Assembly (NCBI GenBank): GCA_937920635.1
Contig: CAKZUE010000015.1
Location: 33,122-97,121 of the forward strand
Direction of reading: 5' to 3'
DNA length: 64,000 nucleotides
Source of the DNA: an uncultured Bryobacteraceae bacterium
GTDB taxonomy: Bacteria > Acidobacteriota > Terriglobia > Bryobacterales > Bryobacteraceae
Numbering within the stretch: position 1 is the first letter of the stretch; each line of letters opens with the position of its first letter. The translations under genes were made by a program, and so were the position numbers. Shown one piece after another: positions 9,443-16,828 of this stretch. Below the pieces are notes generated by a model, which searched no databases, had not been told where the DNA came from, and worked only from the letters and a program-made list of their open reading frames with translations.

Positions 9443-9481
9443 CCGGGCCGAAGCGGACACGGAGGAGACGCTTCGGCCCGG
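9443..9481. terminator. perfect 13-bp inverted repeat, bidirectional terminator candidate
   Basis: CCGGGCCGAAGCG (9443-9455) is perfectly complemented by CGCTTCGGCCCGG (9469-9481) around a 13-nt loop. It sits between two convergent genes (ends at 9422 and 9502), where a bidirectional terminator is expected. There is no run of T on either side, so it may slow or protect rather than terminate intrinsically. Confidence 0.6.
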
Positions 9482-9501
9482 CTGGAGGGGCGCGGCAGCC
9501 T

Positions 9502-11490
9502 TTACCGTCCTCCGCCGCGCAAATCGGCTCTGAAGACGTGGCCCTGGTGGAGCTGAAAAGCCTGATAGAGCGGCTCAGGGCCGAAGCGCACATCGGGCGT
9601 GTAATGGAAGCTGAACGTCTCTGCGCGCAGGAGAACCGGGAGTGAAGCTTCCGGCGGGGCGCCCGGCGAGAGACGCACGAGGCTGGTCAGATCCCTGGCC
9701 CCGGTGAATTCGCGCTCCTTTTCCTCCTCGATCCTCTCCATCTCCTCGATCCACGGCGTCAGAGAAAACACGCGCACGCGCCGCCAGTTGTTCTTGTCCA
9801 AAGGGTCGAGCCCCTGAGGAATCCTCACCCAGACGGTCGCCTCTTCGCCCGGCTCGAGGATTCCGTTGCCGTTGCCCTTGCCTTCGGTGACGGTGCGCAG
9901 GTACGCCGCCCCGCCTCCCTGGTTCCCCTTCTGGCGGAACACGGGGAAGGTGTGGGTGCGGCCATCGAGAAGGATCATCTCCGAAGGCTCGGGCAGGGGG
10001 TCCGGGGCGATGAGCACGTCGAATCTGCCGGAGGCGCCGGGCCACCCTGCCGTTAGGGTCACGTCGATGCGGGCAAGCTGGAAATCCCCGGCGCCGGAGT
10101 GGAAGCGCGCCCGGAATTGCGAGGATAGATCCACGCGTCCGCCGGGCGGGATCTCAGGGATCTCCGCTTCCTGCGCCAAAAGTTCCACTGAGGGATACAG
10201 GCTGCTCAGCGCGACGCGGACATTCTTCATCGCCTCTGTCCGCGGGTTGTCAATGCGGACGGGCAGGCTGACTTCGAGGCCGGGCAGCACGCGCAGGGCA
10301 TCCGTGCGGCTGACAGGCAACAGGTCAGGCTGGTGCCTGGAGGCGCCCGGCCCGCTGATGCTGATCAGTCGACCATCGCCCGGCACCTCGAACCGGAGCC
10401 GGCCCCCGGCGTCGGCCTGCACGTTCAGGCGGCGCGGTTCGCCGTCTTCGAGCGGAGCGTCCCGGATCACGTACCCGGCGCCGGGTTTGTAGTGCGGGGG
10501 CGTCACGAAAGCCACGGTGCTGCCGCTGACGGGCGGGCCGTCCGGCGCCCAGCGGCGGGTCTCGACGCGCAGCCCCCGCTGCGAGACATCCCGGAGAACC
10601 GTGTACCCGGCGGCGCCGCCGCGGCGCTGCACCTGCCAGCCCCAGATGGAGAACTCCGCGTACGCGTTGTCATGGTGAAACACATCGGGCGGCGTGTCCA
10701 GCGCGGGCGTGTCGAAAGCCCGCAGATGGAAGGCGAATGTCTCCTCGATCGAAGTGGCCCAGTGACGGTGATATTCATCCTGGCGGAATTCGAACGGGAC
10801 GCGCTCCTCGCGCGCATAGGCCAGGCGCGTTTCTTCATGGTATTGGCTGATGTAGTCGCCGCTGGAGCGCACGAGGCGGATCATCGTTTTCGTGTGGTTC
10901 AACACATGGTCCTTCGGCCGCCAGAGGACACGGCGGCCGGCTTCACCGGCGTAGAACTCCGGGCCGGGATTGAATGCCGACGCGCTGCCGATCCACTCGG
11001 GATGCCGCGCGCTCAGATACAGGCTCATGAAACCGCCCATGCTGAGGCCCGAAGTGGCGCGGAAGCGGCGGCTGGCCAGGGTTCTGAAGCTGGAGTCGAT
11101 GTGCGAAACCAGCTCCCTGAAGTGCGCGCCGAAGTCGTAGCTGCCGCCGTGCTCGCCCACATCCCAGGGCAGGCCGCCGTAGAAGCCTTCGTAATCCTCG
11201 GCGACAAAGCCGTCCACGGCGACGACAATGACCGGGTTCGCAGCCACGAAACGGGCGATGCGCGGCACGGTGTCCTTGCCCCCGTCGTAGCGCTCGAGCG
11301 TGTAGCGGTCGCTATGGCCGTGGAAATAGTAAATGACTGGATAACGGCGGCGGCCCTCGTGGTAGTCCGCGGGAAGAAAAATGCGGTAATGCCGCAGCTG
11401 GCCGAGGACGCGGCTGGCGAAGGCGCGGTCTTCAAATGGCGGAGGTGGAGGCGCCGCAGCCAGAGCCTGCGCAAGGAGCAATTCGAGCAT
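9502..11490 (-). CDS. exported esterase (putative esterase D/CE1-like) with long C-terminal beta domains
   Basis: 662 residues from the ATG at 11490; the longer frame upstream lacks secretory or family character. The N-terminus is a short hydrophobic leader (MLELLLAQALAAAPPPPP). Residues 25-290 are an alpha/beta-hydrolase of the esterase D/feruloyl-esterase type: YPVIYYFHGHSDRYTLE, VIVVAVDGF, GEHGGSYDFGAHFRELVSHI, and the nucleophile elbow SGLSMGG with Ser150. A late His (DEYHRHWATSIEETFAFHLR) fits the triad. The remaining 370 residues look like beta-sandwich modules, with a GNGNGILEPGE element near residue 535 resembling bacterial calcium-loop/CARDB-like modules. It probably removes ester substituents from polysaccharides or acts on a related ester. 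The Shine-Dalgarno is weak. Confidence 0.78.
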   Translation of the reverse strand: MLELLLAQALAAAPPPPPFEDRAFASRVLGQLRHYRIFLPADYHEGRRRYPVIYYFHGHSDRYTLERYDGGKDTVPRIARFVAANPVIVVAVDGFVAEDYEGFYGGLPWDVGEHGGSYDFGAHFRELVSHIDSSFRTLASRRFRATSGLSMGGFMSLYLSARHPEWIGSASAFNPGPEFYAGEAGRRVLWRPKDHVLNHTKTMIRLVRSSGDYISQYHEETRLAYAREERVPFEFRQDEYHRHWATSIEETFAFHLRAFDTPALDTPPDVFHHDNAYAEFSIWGWQVQRRGGAAGYTVLRDVSQRGLRVETRRWAPDGPPVSGSTVAFVTPPHYKPGAGYVIRDAPLEDGEPRRLNVQADAGGRLRFEVPGDGRLISISGPGASRHQPDLLPVSRTDALRVLPGLEVSLPVRIDNPRTEAMKNVRVALSSLYPSVELLAQEAEIPEIPPGGRVDLSSQFRARFHSGAGDFQLARIDVTLTAGWPGASGRFDVLIAPDPLPEPSEMILLDGRTHTFPVFRQKGNQGGGAAYLRTVTEGKGNGNGILEPGEEATVWVRIPQGLDPLDKNNWRRVRVFSLTPWIEEMERIEEEKEREFTGARDLTSLVRLSPGAPPEASLPVLLRAETFSFHYTPDVRFGPEPLYQAFQLHQGHVFRADLRGGGR

Positions 11491-11505
11491 GGCATGGCCA
11501 GCATA

Positions 11506-11545
11506 CAACGAGTTCGTCGTTGCTTCAGTACGGAGTCCGTAGAAT
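11506..11545 (+). promoter_or_regulatory. divergent dyad and -10 element before the LarA-like gene
   Basis: CAACGA-GTTCG-TCGTTG (11506-11522) is a perfect 6-bp dyad in the 61-bp gap between the divergent esterase and LarA-like genes. TAGAAT (11540-11545, 5 of 6 consensus) lies only 6 nt before the LarA-like ATG, which has no usable Shine-Dalgarno. A leaderless transcript and an operator over the -35 region are inferred. Confidence 0.35.
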
Positions 11546-11551
11546 AAGGGC

Positions 11552-12826
11552 ATGGAGCTGCCCCGGTGTGCGCTAGTCAGGCAGAATTTCCCGCGCCGCG
11601 GCCTGGGCGATGTGCGCGCCGCCGTGCGCGAAGCGGTGCGCAGCGCCGATGCGCTGAACCGGCTGCCTGCCCGAGCCAGCGTGGCGGTGGGTGTGGGCAG
11701 CCGGGGCATCGCGCGGATCGACGAAATCGTCGCCGAGCTGGCAACCTGCCTGAAAGAGCGGGGCCTGCGGCCATTCCTGTTTCCGGCGATGGGGAGCCAC
11801 GGGGCGGCGACGGCGCGCGGGCAGGCGGCGGTGCTTGAAAAGCTCGGCCTGACGGAAGAGCGCGCGGGCGCCCCCGTCCGGAGCTCGCTGGCGGTTGTGC
11901 CGCTGGGGCGGACGCCGGAGGGGATCGATGTGGTGGGCGACCGGCTCGCCCTCAGCGCGGATGCCATTGTGCTGGTGGCGCGGGTGAAGTGGCACACGGA
12001 TTTCGAGGGCAAGCTCGAAAGCGGCCTCTTCAAGATGATGGCCATCGGGCTGGGCAAGTTCTCCGGGGCGCAGGTCTACCATGCCTGGGGCCACCGTCTG
12101 GGGTTGGCGGCGGTGATCCGTTCGGTGGGGCGGCAGGTGCTTTCGACCGGAAAGATCGCCGGCGGGCTGGCGATTCTCGAGGACGCCTGGCACGAGGTGG
12201 CGCATGTCGAGTTCGTGGCGGCTCCAGAGATGGAGGCGCGGGAGGAAGAGCTGCTGGAGCGCGTCAAGAGCTGGATGCCGCGGCTGCCGGTGGACGCTGT
12301 GGACCTGCTGTTGGTGGACGAGATCGGGAAAAACTGGTCGGGCTCGGGGATGGATCCGAAGGTGATCAACCGCGACATCCACGGCAATGTGAACCCGTGG
12401 CCGTTTGCGCCGCGGGTGGGGCGCGTGATCGCGCGCGGGCTGCACCCGCTGAGCTACGGCAACGCCATCGGCATCGGCATGGCGGACGCTGTGCACCAGC
12501 GGCTCACGCGGGCGATAAAGCGGCGTCCGACCTATGTGAACGGGCTCACGTCGGGGGCGCTGGCGTGCCTGAAGATTCCGGCCACATTCCGCTCCGACCG
12601 GGAATGGCTGGAGGCGCTCAGGCGCAGCACCGGCAAGCTCAACCCGGAAGAGCTGGGCATCGCCTGGATCCGCAACACGCAGGATCTGACCGTGATGGCG
12701 GTATCCGAGCGCCTGTTGCCGGAGTCGCTGGCGCATCCGCGCGTAGAGCTGCTGCGGAAGGTGCAGCCGCTGGAGTTCGACGCAGAGGGCAACTTGCGTG
12801 AATGGCTGCGGAACCTTGCAGTCTGA
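11552..12826 (+). CDS. LarA-like (lactate racemase N-terminal/DUF2088 family) protein
   Basis: 424 residues. The motif PAMGSHGAATARGQ, the run VKWHTDFEGKLESGLFKMMA, GLGKFSGAQVYHAWGH and LLLVDEIGKNWSGSGMDP place it in the LarA/DUF2088 family. The founding member is nickel-pincer lactate racemase, whose cofactor is attached to a conserved Lys and needs LarB, LarC and LarE. None of those genes is in this window, and many family members racemise or epimerise other 2-hydroxy acids or have unknown activity. I therefore assign only the family. A -10-like TAGAAT lies 6 nt upstream of the start. The gene is convergent with the first Flp pilin. Confidence 0.72.
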   Translation: MELPRCALVRQNFPRRGLGDVRAAVREAVRSADALNRLPARASVAVGVGSRGIARIDEIVAELATCLKERGLRPFLFPAMGSHGAATARGQAAVLEKLGLTEERAGAPVRSSLAVVPLGRTPEGIDVVGDRLALSADAIVLVARVKWHTDFEGKLESGLFKMMAIGLGKFSGAQVYHAWGHRLGLAAVIRSVGRQVLSTGKIAGGLAILEDAWHEVAHVEFVAAPEMEAREEELLERVKSWMPRLPVDAVDLLLVDEIGKNWSGSGMDPKVINRDIHGNVNPWPFAPRVGRVIARGLHPLSYGNAIGIGMADAVHQRLTRAIKRRPTYVNGLTSGALACLKIPATFRSDREWLEALRRSTGKLNPEELGIAWIRNTQDLTVMAVSERLLPESLAHPRVELLRKVQPLEFDAEGNLREWLRNLAV

Positions 12827-12896
12827 AGGCAGCCGCAACGGAGCCGGACTCCGCTGCGGGCGGTCCGCCTGCGAAGCCAGCCGCGCGGGCGGCAGG

Positions 12897-13094
12897 CTAC
12901 TGCTGATTTGCGCTGTTTTCCAGCACGCCCGAAATCCGCTCGAAAATGCTCCGCATGCTGGTTGTGATGCCCGGAATCAGCGCTCCGGCGGCGACGGCGA
13001 CGAAGCCGACCATCAAGGCGTACTCAATAAGATCCTGGCCACGGGAGTCTTTCAGCAGCCGCAACTTCCAGATGAGATTCCTGCAATTTTTCAT
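12897..13094 (-). CDS. Flp-family type IVb pilin, copy 1
   Basis: 65 residues if started at the ATG at 13094, which gives the same length and layout as its neighbour; ATGs at 13100 and 13103 are also possible. After MKNCRNLIWKLRLLKDSRG comes the Tad prepilin processing site, cleavage after Gly of GQDLIEYALM with Glu and Tyr at +5/+6, then a single hydrophobic helix (VGFVAVAAGALIPG) and a short tail ending SANQQ. Flp pilins are assembled by the Tad secretion system into adhesive fibres. No tad/cpa assembly gene is in this window. Its close paralogue is 254 bp upstream. No good Shine-Dalgarno is seen. Confidence 0.88.
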   Translation of the reverse strand: MKNCRNLIWKLRLLKDSRGQDLIEYALMVGFVAVAAGALIPGITTSMRSIFERISGVLENSANQQ

Positions 13095-13288
13095 GGTCAT
13101 CATCTGTGCACAACATCGGCACCCGGATCGGCGGACCGCATCGGCATACCCCATCAAAACGGAGACGCAATTCACCTGAACTGATGCGCTGCCACACCGA
13201 ATGCCGGATAGGGGAATTGCGGAGGGAAGGGCTGCCAGGGGCGGCTGAGGCAGGATTAAGGTGGAAAGAACCAGCCTGAAAACAGCGA

Positions 13289-13326
13289 GGGCCGGCGCCC
13301 CACGCCGTGGAGCTGGACCGGCCCTT
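13289..13326 (-). terminator. hairpin downstream of pilin copy 2
   Basis: AGGGCCGG (13289-13296) pairs with CCGGCCCT (13319-13326) across a 22-nt loop that itself contains CCAC-GCC-GTGG. On the minus strand it lies 22 nt after the pilin stop and is followed by a short TTTT. It is a plausible terminator separating the two pilin units. Confidence 0.5.
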
Positions 13327-13348
13327 CGCCTTGGCTTGAGAAAAGGGG

Positions 13349-13546
13349 TTACTGCTGGTTCGCGCTGTTGACGAGCACGCCCGAGATCCTCTCGAAGATG
13401 CTCCGGATGCTGGTGACCACGCCGGGGATGACGGCGCCGGCCGCCACCGCGATGAAGCCCACCATCAGGGCATATTCAATCAGGTCCTGGCCGCGGGTGT
13501 CCTTCATGAGCCGCAGCTTCCAAATCAGATTGTTGATCTTCTTCAT
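13349..13546 (-). CDS. Flp-family type IVb pilin, copy 2
   Basis: 65 residues from the ATG at 13546, preceded by a good AGGAGA Shine-Dalgarno; the longer upstream frame lacks one. MKKINNLIWKLRLMKDTRG is followed by the same Gly/QDLIEY processing site, hydrophobic helix VGFIAVAAGAVIPG and SANQQ tail as copy 1. The two copies differ at only about a dozen positions by eye, mostly conservative, which indicates a tandem duplication under selection. The strong ribosome-binding site and separate hairpin suggest this copy is the more highly expressed one. The Tad assembly machinery must be encoded elsewhere. Confidence 0.9.
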   Translation of the reverse strand: MKKINNLIWKLRLMKDTRGQDLIEYALMVGFIAVAAGAVIPGVVTSIRSIFERISGVLVNSANQQ

Positions 13547-13864
13547 TCTTCTCTTTCTCCTCTCCCGATTTCGCAACTCTTGTCCGTTGCTAGATCAAGC
13601 GTAACGGTACTTGGGTTCTACTCAAATCCGAAGGAAACCTTAGTTCGCACCTGAGAAAAGTCTCACGATGGCCGGTGTCGCCTCTCATTTCCTGTCCGCC
13701 CGCCGGGAGGCGCCCGGCGCGGCGCCGCAATCCCCGTCCAGGCGGGGACTTTGTCGGCTACACTGTGTCATGACAGAAGGCCGCCCGCCGCCGGCCACGC
13801 CGCGGGCGGGCGGTTTTCATGACGCCTCCGGGCCATGCGCCGGGGCAATGGGAGCACGACCCGC
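13547..13864. other. 318-bp intergenic region, no gene seen
   Basis: This separates the minus-strand pilins from a plus-strand pair of small membrane-protein genes. It must hold the pilin promoter, but I could not pick a convincing sigma-70 or sigma-54 pair. Its right part contains a strong GC hairpin followed by TTTT (13782-13818), described separately. No credible small reading frame was found. Confidence 0.5.
13782..13818 (+). terminator. GC-rich hairpin with T tract (terminator or attenuator)
   Basis: CCGCCCGCC (13782-13790) pairs perfectly with GGCGGGCGG (13806-13814) and is followed by TTTT (13815-13818), the form of an intrinsic terminator on the plus strand. No plus-strand gene ends just upstream, so it could instead close a small non-coding RNA or act as a leader attenuator for the two small genes that follow. 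Confidence 0.5.
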
Positions 13865-14146
13865 GTGAATTCACCACCGATTCTCCTCTGGCTCATCCGC
13901 AAAGCGCTGCCGTGGGCGGCGCTGCTGGCCGCGTTGTGGCTGATCCGGGAGACCGCGTCAGGACTGCTGGGCAAGGATTCGATGATCGAGGTGTGGATCG
14001 CGTGGATGGGCCAGGCGCGGGTGACGCGGCTTTCGGCCATTGTTTTCGGCCTTGCCGGCGTCGCTTACGGATTGCAGCAGCGCGCCCTGCGGCGGGAGGT
14101 GGAGAAGGCCCTGGCCGAATGCCTGAAGGAGCGGCGGCAGGGATGA
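13865..14146 (+). CDS. small membrane protein of unknown function
   Basis: 93 residues from GTG 13865, with GGGAG about 10 nt upstream; an ATG at 13835 is an alternative with a poorer site. Two hydrophobic segments are visible: ILLWLIRKALPWAALLAALW near the N-terminus and LSAIVFGLAGVAYGLQQ nearer the C-terminus, followed by a charged tail (RALRREVEKALAECLKERRQ). The stop overlaps the next start (ATGA), so the pair is translationally coupled. The two-helix plus charged-tail layout is holin-like in outline only; I do not recognise the family and there are no phage genes nearby. Confidence 0.55.
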   Translation: MNSPPILLWLIRKALPWAALLAALWLIRETASGLLGKDSMIEVWIAWMGQARVTRLSAIVFGLAGVAYGLQQRALRREVEKALAECLKERRQG

Positions 14147-14541
14147 GCGCTTCAGGCGCGACGGCGGTCTCGTTCACGCTGCTTGCGTGGGTTCTGCTCT
14201 GGTGGGTGGTGTTCGAGCTGTGGCCGGAGCTGCGGGCCGCGAAGTTGCGGCTGCGGCTCAGGCGGATGACGGTGGAACAAGACAGCCCGGAAATGTTCGA
14301 TGTCCTGGAAGCCGCCGCGCAGCGGGCGGACGAGTTCCGCTGGCTGCCTCTCCTGCTGGTACGCGAGCGGGAATGCTCCGGCCGTGTGGAGGAGCGCGCC
14401 GCCTGGGAGATGGTGCGCCACGCGGCGTGGGGCGCGCCATGGCTGTGGCTCGGGTTGCGCAGCGAAGCGGCGCGCCAGCGGTGGATGCGGCGGGCGTGGG
14501 GGCTGGCCTGCCAGTTGGCGGAGGGTGAACCGCGCCGTTAA
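14143..14541 (+). CDS. hypothetical protein with N-terminal membrane helix
   Basis: 132 residues, coupled by ATGA overlap to the gene before it. One hydrophobic helix near the N-terminus (VSFTLLAWVLLWWVVFELW) is followed by a basic stretch (RAAKLRLRLRR) and a soluble Arg/Trp-rich domain (EMFDVLEAAAQRADEFRWLP, AAWEMVRHAAWGAPWLWLGL). The family is not recognised. The overlap with its partner implies joint function at the inner membrane. No terminator is obvious in the roughly 165 bp after it, where I see no gene. Confidence 0.5.
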   Translation: MSASGATAVSFTLLAWVLLWWVVFELWPELRAAKLRLRLRRMTVEQDSPEMFDVLEAAAQRADEFRWLPLLLVRERECSGRVEERAAWEMVRHAAWGAPWLWLGLRSEAARQRWMRRAWGLACQLAEGEPRR

Positions 14542-14708
14542 CCGCGGGCCGCCCGTATCGTGATGCTGCGTTCGCTGTGGTTGCGGCGGTGTGCACCGCT
14601 TGGTCGCGCCTTCGGCGCTCCCGCGCGGCTCCTTTCGCGCGGTACGCAACGAAACTGTGTCCCGCTGCACTCGCGGCGCAGACCTGCGCGAGCCCGGCGA
14701 TCGAATTC

Positions 14709-15323
14709 TCAGGACAGCACGATCCAGGCAACAGCCCCTACCGCCAGAAAAACGCCGCCCACGATGAACGGGATCCGGTACTGGCCTTCAAAACCCTGGA
14801 TTCCCGGCTGGAGCACCGCCAGTTCCGGCTTCTGCGGGTGGCGGCGGGCCGTCACAACGCTGCCTGCCGGATAATTCGCCACCCAGGATTCGGCGGCCGA
14901 TTTGGGGAAATTCACCCGGGCGGCGATGAGGCGGTTGGAGCGGTACCTGCGTCCTTCCACTTCATATTCGTATTCGATTTCCGGGTGGTAGTAAACGGTG
15001 GTCCGGGCTTGACCGAAGGATTCGTCATTGAAGGACGTCTGTCTGTCGATGACTACTTCCGAGCGCAACACCGCCGCCTGCACCGGCAGCCAGTGGAGGC
15101 TTTCGGCGGCATACTGCTTCATCCGCCGCGCGTAAACAAGCACCGCGGCGCCGAGCAAGGCAAAGAACGCAGCCCAAAACCGCAGCAGGGCGATGACGCC
15201 ATACCGGTTCCACGCCCAGGCGTTGAGCGCGAGGAACAGAATCGCGACAGCCCACCACGTTTTTTCCCACACCCGCCACCACAGCGAGCCGCCTGAGCCG
15301 GCGGCAGCGGTTTCTTCCGGCAT
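14709..15323 (-). CDS. DUF3592-like membrane protein
   Basis: 204 residues from ATG 15323, preceded by GGGAGAAACC at good spacing; the ATG at 15344 is less likely. There are two N-terminal membrane segments (TWWAVAILFLALNAWAW and a second around LRFWAAFFALLGAAVLVYA), a soluble domain with YYHPEIEYEYEVEGRRYRSN and VANYPAGSVVTARRHPQKPE, and a final membrane helix (FIVGGVFLAVGAVAWIVLS). The Y-x-Y-x-V-x-G-x-x-Y motif and the PG-type V-x-V-x-Y/R-x-P-x-x-P element are typical of DUF3592 proteins, whose role is unknown. It lies 41 bp after the TonB-like gene and is probably cotranscribed. Confidence 0.68.
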   Translation of the reverse strand: MPEETAAAGSGGSLWWRVWEKTWWAVAILFLALNAWAWNRYGVIALLRFWAAFFALLGAAVLVYARRMKQYAAESLHWLPVQAAVLRSEVVIDRQTSFNDESFGQARTTVYYHPEIEYEYEVEGRRYRSNRLIAARVNFPKSAAESWVANYPAGSVVTARRHPQKPELAVLQPGIQGFEGQYRIPFIVGGVFLAVGAVAWIVLS

Positions 15324-15364
15324 CGGTTTCTCCCGCGCCAACATACTGCCACGCGCATCCGGCG

Positions 15365-16729
15365 TCAAGGAGCCGGCGCGGCGCCCGCGCCCGGCTGGGC
15401 AGGCAGGAAGATGACCGGGATCTCGAACAGGGCGTCCACCGCAACGCGCGCGGGTCCGCGCAGCGCAGGCAGGAACGTCCACCGGGCGGCGGCTTCGAGC
15501 ATGGGCGAATCGAGTGCGTCATCGGGGCTGTCGAGCACGCGCAGCTCGGAGAGAAACCCGTCGGCGCCGATGACTGCTGACAGCCGGATGGTGCCCCGGA
15601 TCGGGCGCGGCGAGCGCGAATTCGGCCCAAAGGGATCCGTCTGGCGGAAAGGCACGGGCGCATGCATCGCCTGCCCGCCCGCGGCGGTCTGGCCGCGCTC
15701 GGCGAACCACAGCAGGATATCGCCCGAGTAATGGCGCGGGTTGGGCTTCTCGAGAAATGTCAGGTAGACGGTGCGGCCGCCGAAGAGCTTCTGCGCGGTC
15801 TCCGGCACCATGGCCAGCCGCACGGGCACGGACACCGCGCCGCGGCGCTGCTCGATCTCCGCCCGGGTGAACATGACGGTCTGCGGAGCGAAGCTCGGCT
15901 TGCCGGCCATGCCCGCCGCGGCGCCTCCGCCGCTGGAGATCAGTTCGATGCCGGCGGCGGGCGAGGGGTTGAGCGCGCCGCCCGCCCCGTTGCCTCCCTG
16001 CGGCCCCACCGAGACGCTGGCCGGACGGTTCCCCTCGGGCAGCGCGGGCGGAGCGCCGGGCATGGGTTTTGCGCCGGCGACCACGGCGGTGAGCTGCCCC
16101 AGGGCAGCGGGGCTCGGCAGGGCGTCGATGGGGGCTTCGCTCAGTTCGACCGGCCTGGGCTTGCGCGGCGCCGCAGGCGGCGGGGTGAAGGCGCGCGCGA
16201 TCCGCTTCGGCGCTGGCGCCGCGGGCGGCGGCTCCGGCGCGGGCGGCTGCGGCTGGGGTTCCGTCTTCGGCGCCGGCGGCGGCTCGGGCGGAGGGGCGGG
16301 CTGGAAGGCCGCCATGTTCGGCAAAGGAAGCGTCTTGGGAATCTCGGCAGGCGCGGCGGGCTGGAAGATCAACTGGTCGCGGGGCGGAGCGTTGGGCGTG
16401 GAGGCCTGGATCGAGACATCCTTCGAGCGGACGCGCGCCTGCGGCGGCCGCTGCCCGTATTTGCGGCCGATGGAGACATCCGGCATGCGGGTGTCGAGCT
16501 TGTACCAGACCAGCTTGCGGTCGCGCGCGGGAGGCGGCAGCACCCGGTAGTTCTCCATCCGGAGCCGGGGGTTGGCCATCGGGGCTTGCAGGAGGAGGAA
16601 GAGCACGGCGGCGTGCAGGCTGGCGGAGCCGAGCAGGGACAGCGGGCGAGGGCGCGCGGCAGATTGCAGCAGCGCGTGCGAGAGGGGGGCGTCGGCGCCC
16701 TGTGCGGTCCCAGCAGGAGGCAGCGTCAA
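15365..16729 (-). CDS. TonB-like energy transducer
   Basis: 454 residues from TTG 16729. An in-frame ATG at 16825 gives 486, but a TATAAT promoter (16736-16763) lies between the two, and the shorter form puts the membrane helix (PLSLLGSASLHAAVLFLLL) near residues 30-48 as in TonB. A long Pro/Ala-rich periplasmic stretch follows (PAPPPEPPPAPKTEPQPQPP). The C-terminal domain has RGTIRLSAVIGADGFLSELR, VLDSPDDALDSPMLEAAARW and TFLPA, matching the TonB C-terminal fold. It should couple proton-motive force to the outer-membrane receptors, three of which are in this window. No exbB or exbD is adjacent. It lies downstream of the NusG-like gene and a small hypothetical. Confidence 0.75.
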   Translation of the reverse strand: MTLPPAGTAQGADAPLSHALLQSAARPRPLSLLGSASLHAAVLFLLLQAPMANPRLRMENYRVLPPPARDRKLVWYKLDTRMPDVSIGRKYGQRPPQARVRSKDVSIQASTPNAPPRDQLIFQPAAPAEIPKTLPLPNMAAFQPAPPPEPPPAPKTEPQPQPPAPEPPPAAPAPKRIARAFTPPPAAPRKPRPVELSEAPIDALPSPAALGQLTAVVAGAKPMPGAPPALPEGNRPASVSVGPQGGNGAGGALNPSPAAGIELISSGGGAAAGMAGKPSFAPQTVMFTRAEIEQRRGAVSVPVRLAMVPETAQKLFGGRTVYLTFLEKPNPRHYSGDILLWFAERGQTAAGGQAMHAPVPFRQTDPFGPNSRSPRPIRGTIRLSAVIGADGFLSELRVLDSPDDALDSPMLEAAARWTFLPALRGPARVAVDALFEIPVIFLPAQPGAGAAPAP

Positions 16730-16735
16730 AAAGGA

Positions 16736-16763
16736 ATTATAGCGGCCGAGGCGGGGGCGTGAA
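16736..16763 (-). promoter_or_regulatory. promoter of the TonB-like gene
   Basis: On the minus strand TTCACG (16763-16758), a 16-nt spacer, and a perfect TATAAT (16741-16736). Six nucleotides later is the in-frame TTG at 16729, so transcription could begin at or next to the start codon. It lies inside the longer possible reading frame, which argues against the ATG at 16825. Confidence 0.6.
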
Positions 16764-16828
16764 GATGGCCGCCCGGCGCTGCACTGAAGCGCGGAGCCGG
16801 CGCCGCGGGCAGCCGCCCGCGGCATGCA

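Noticed and set aside
13865..14541. Phage holin/lysis cassette
   Set aside because: The two-helix layout alone is not enough; there is no endolysin, spanin or other phage gene nearby.
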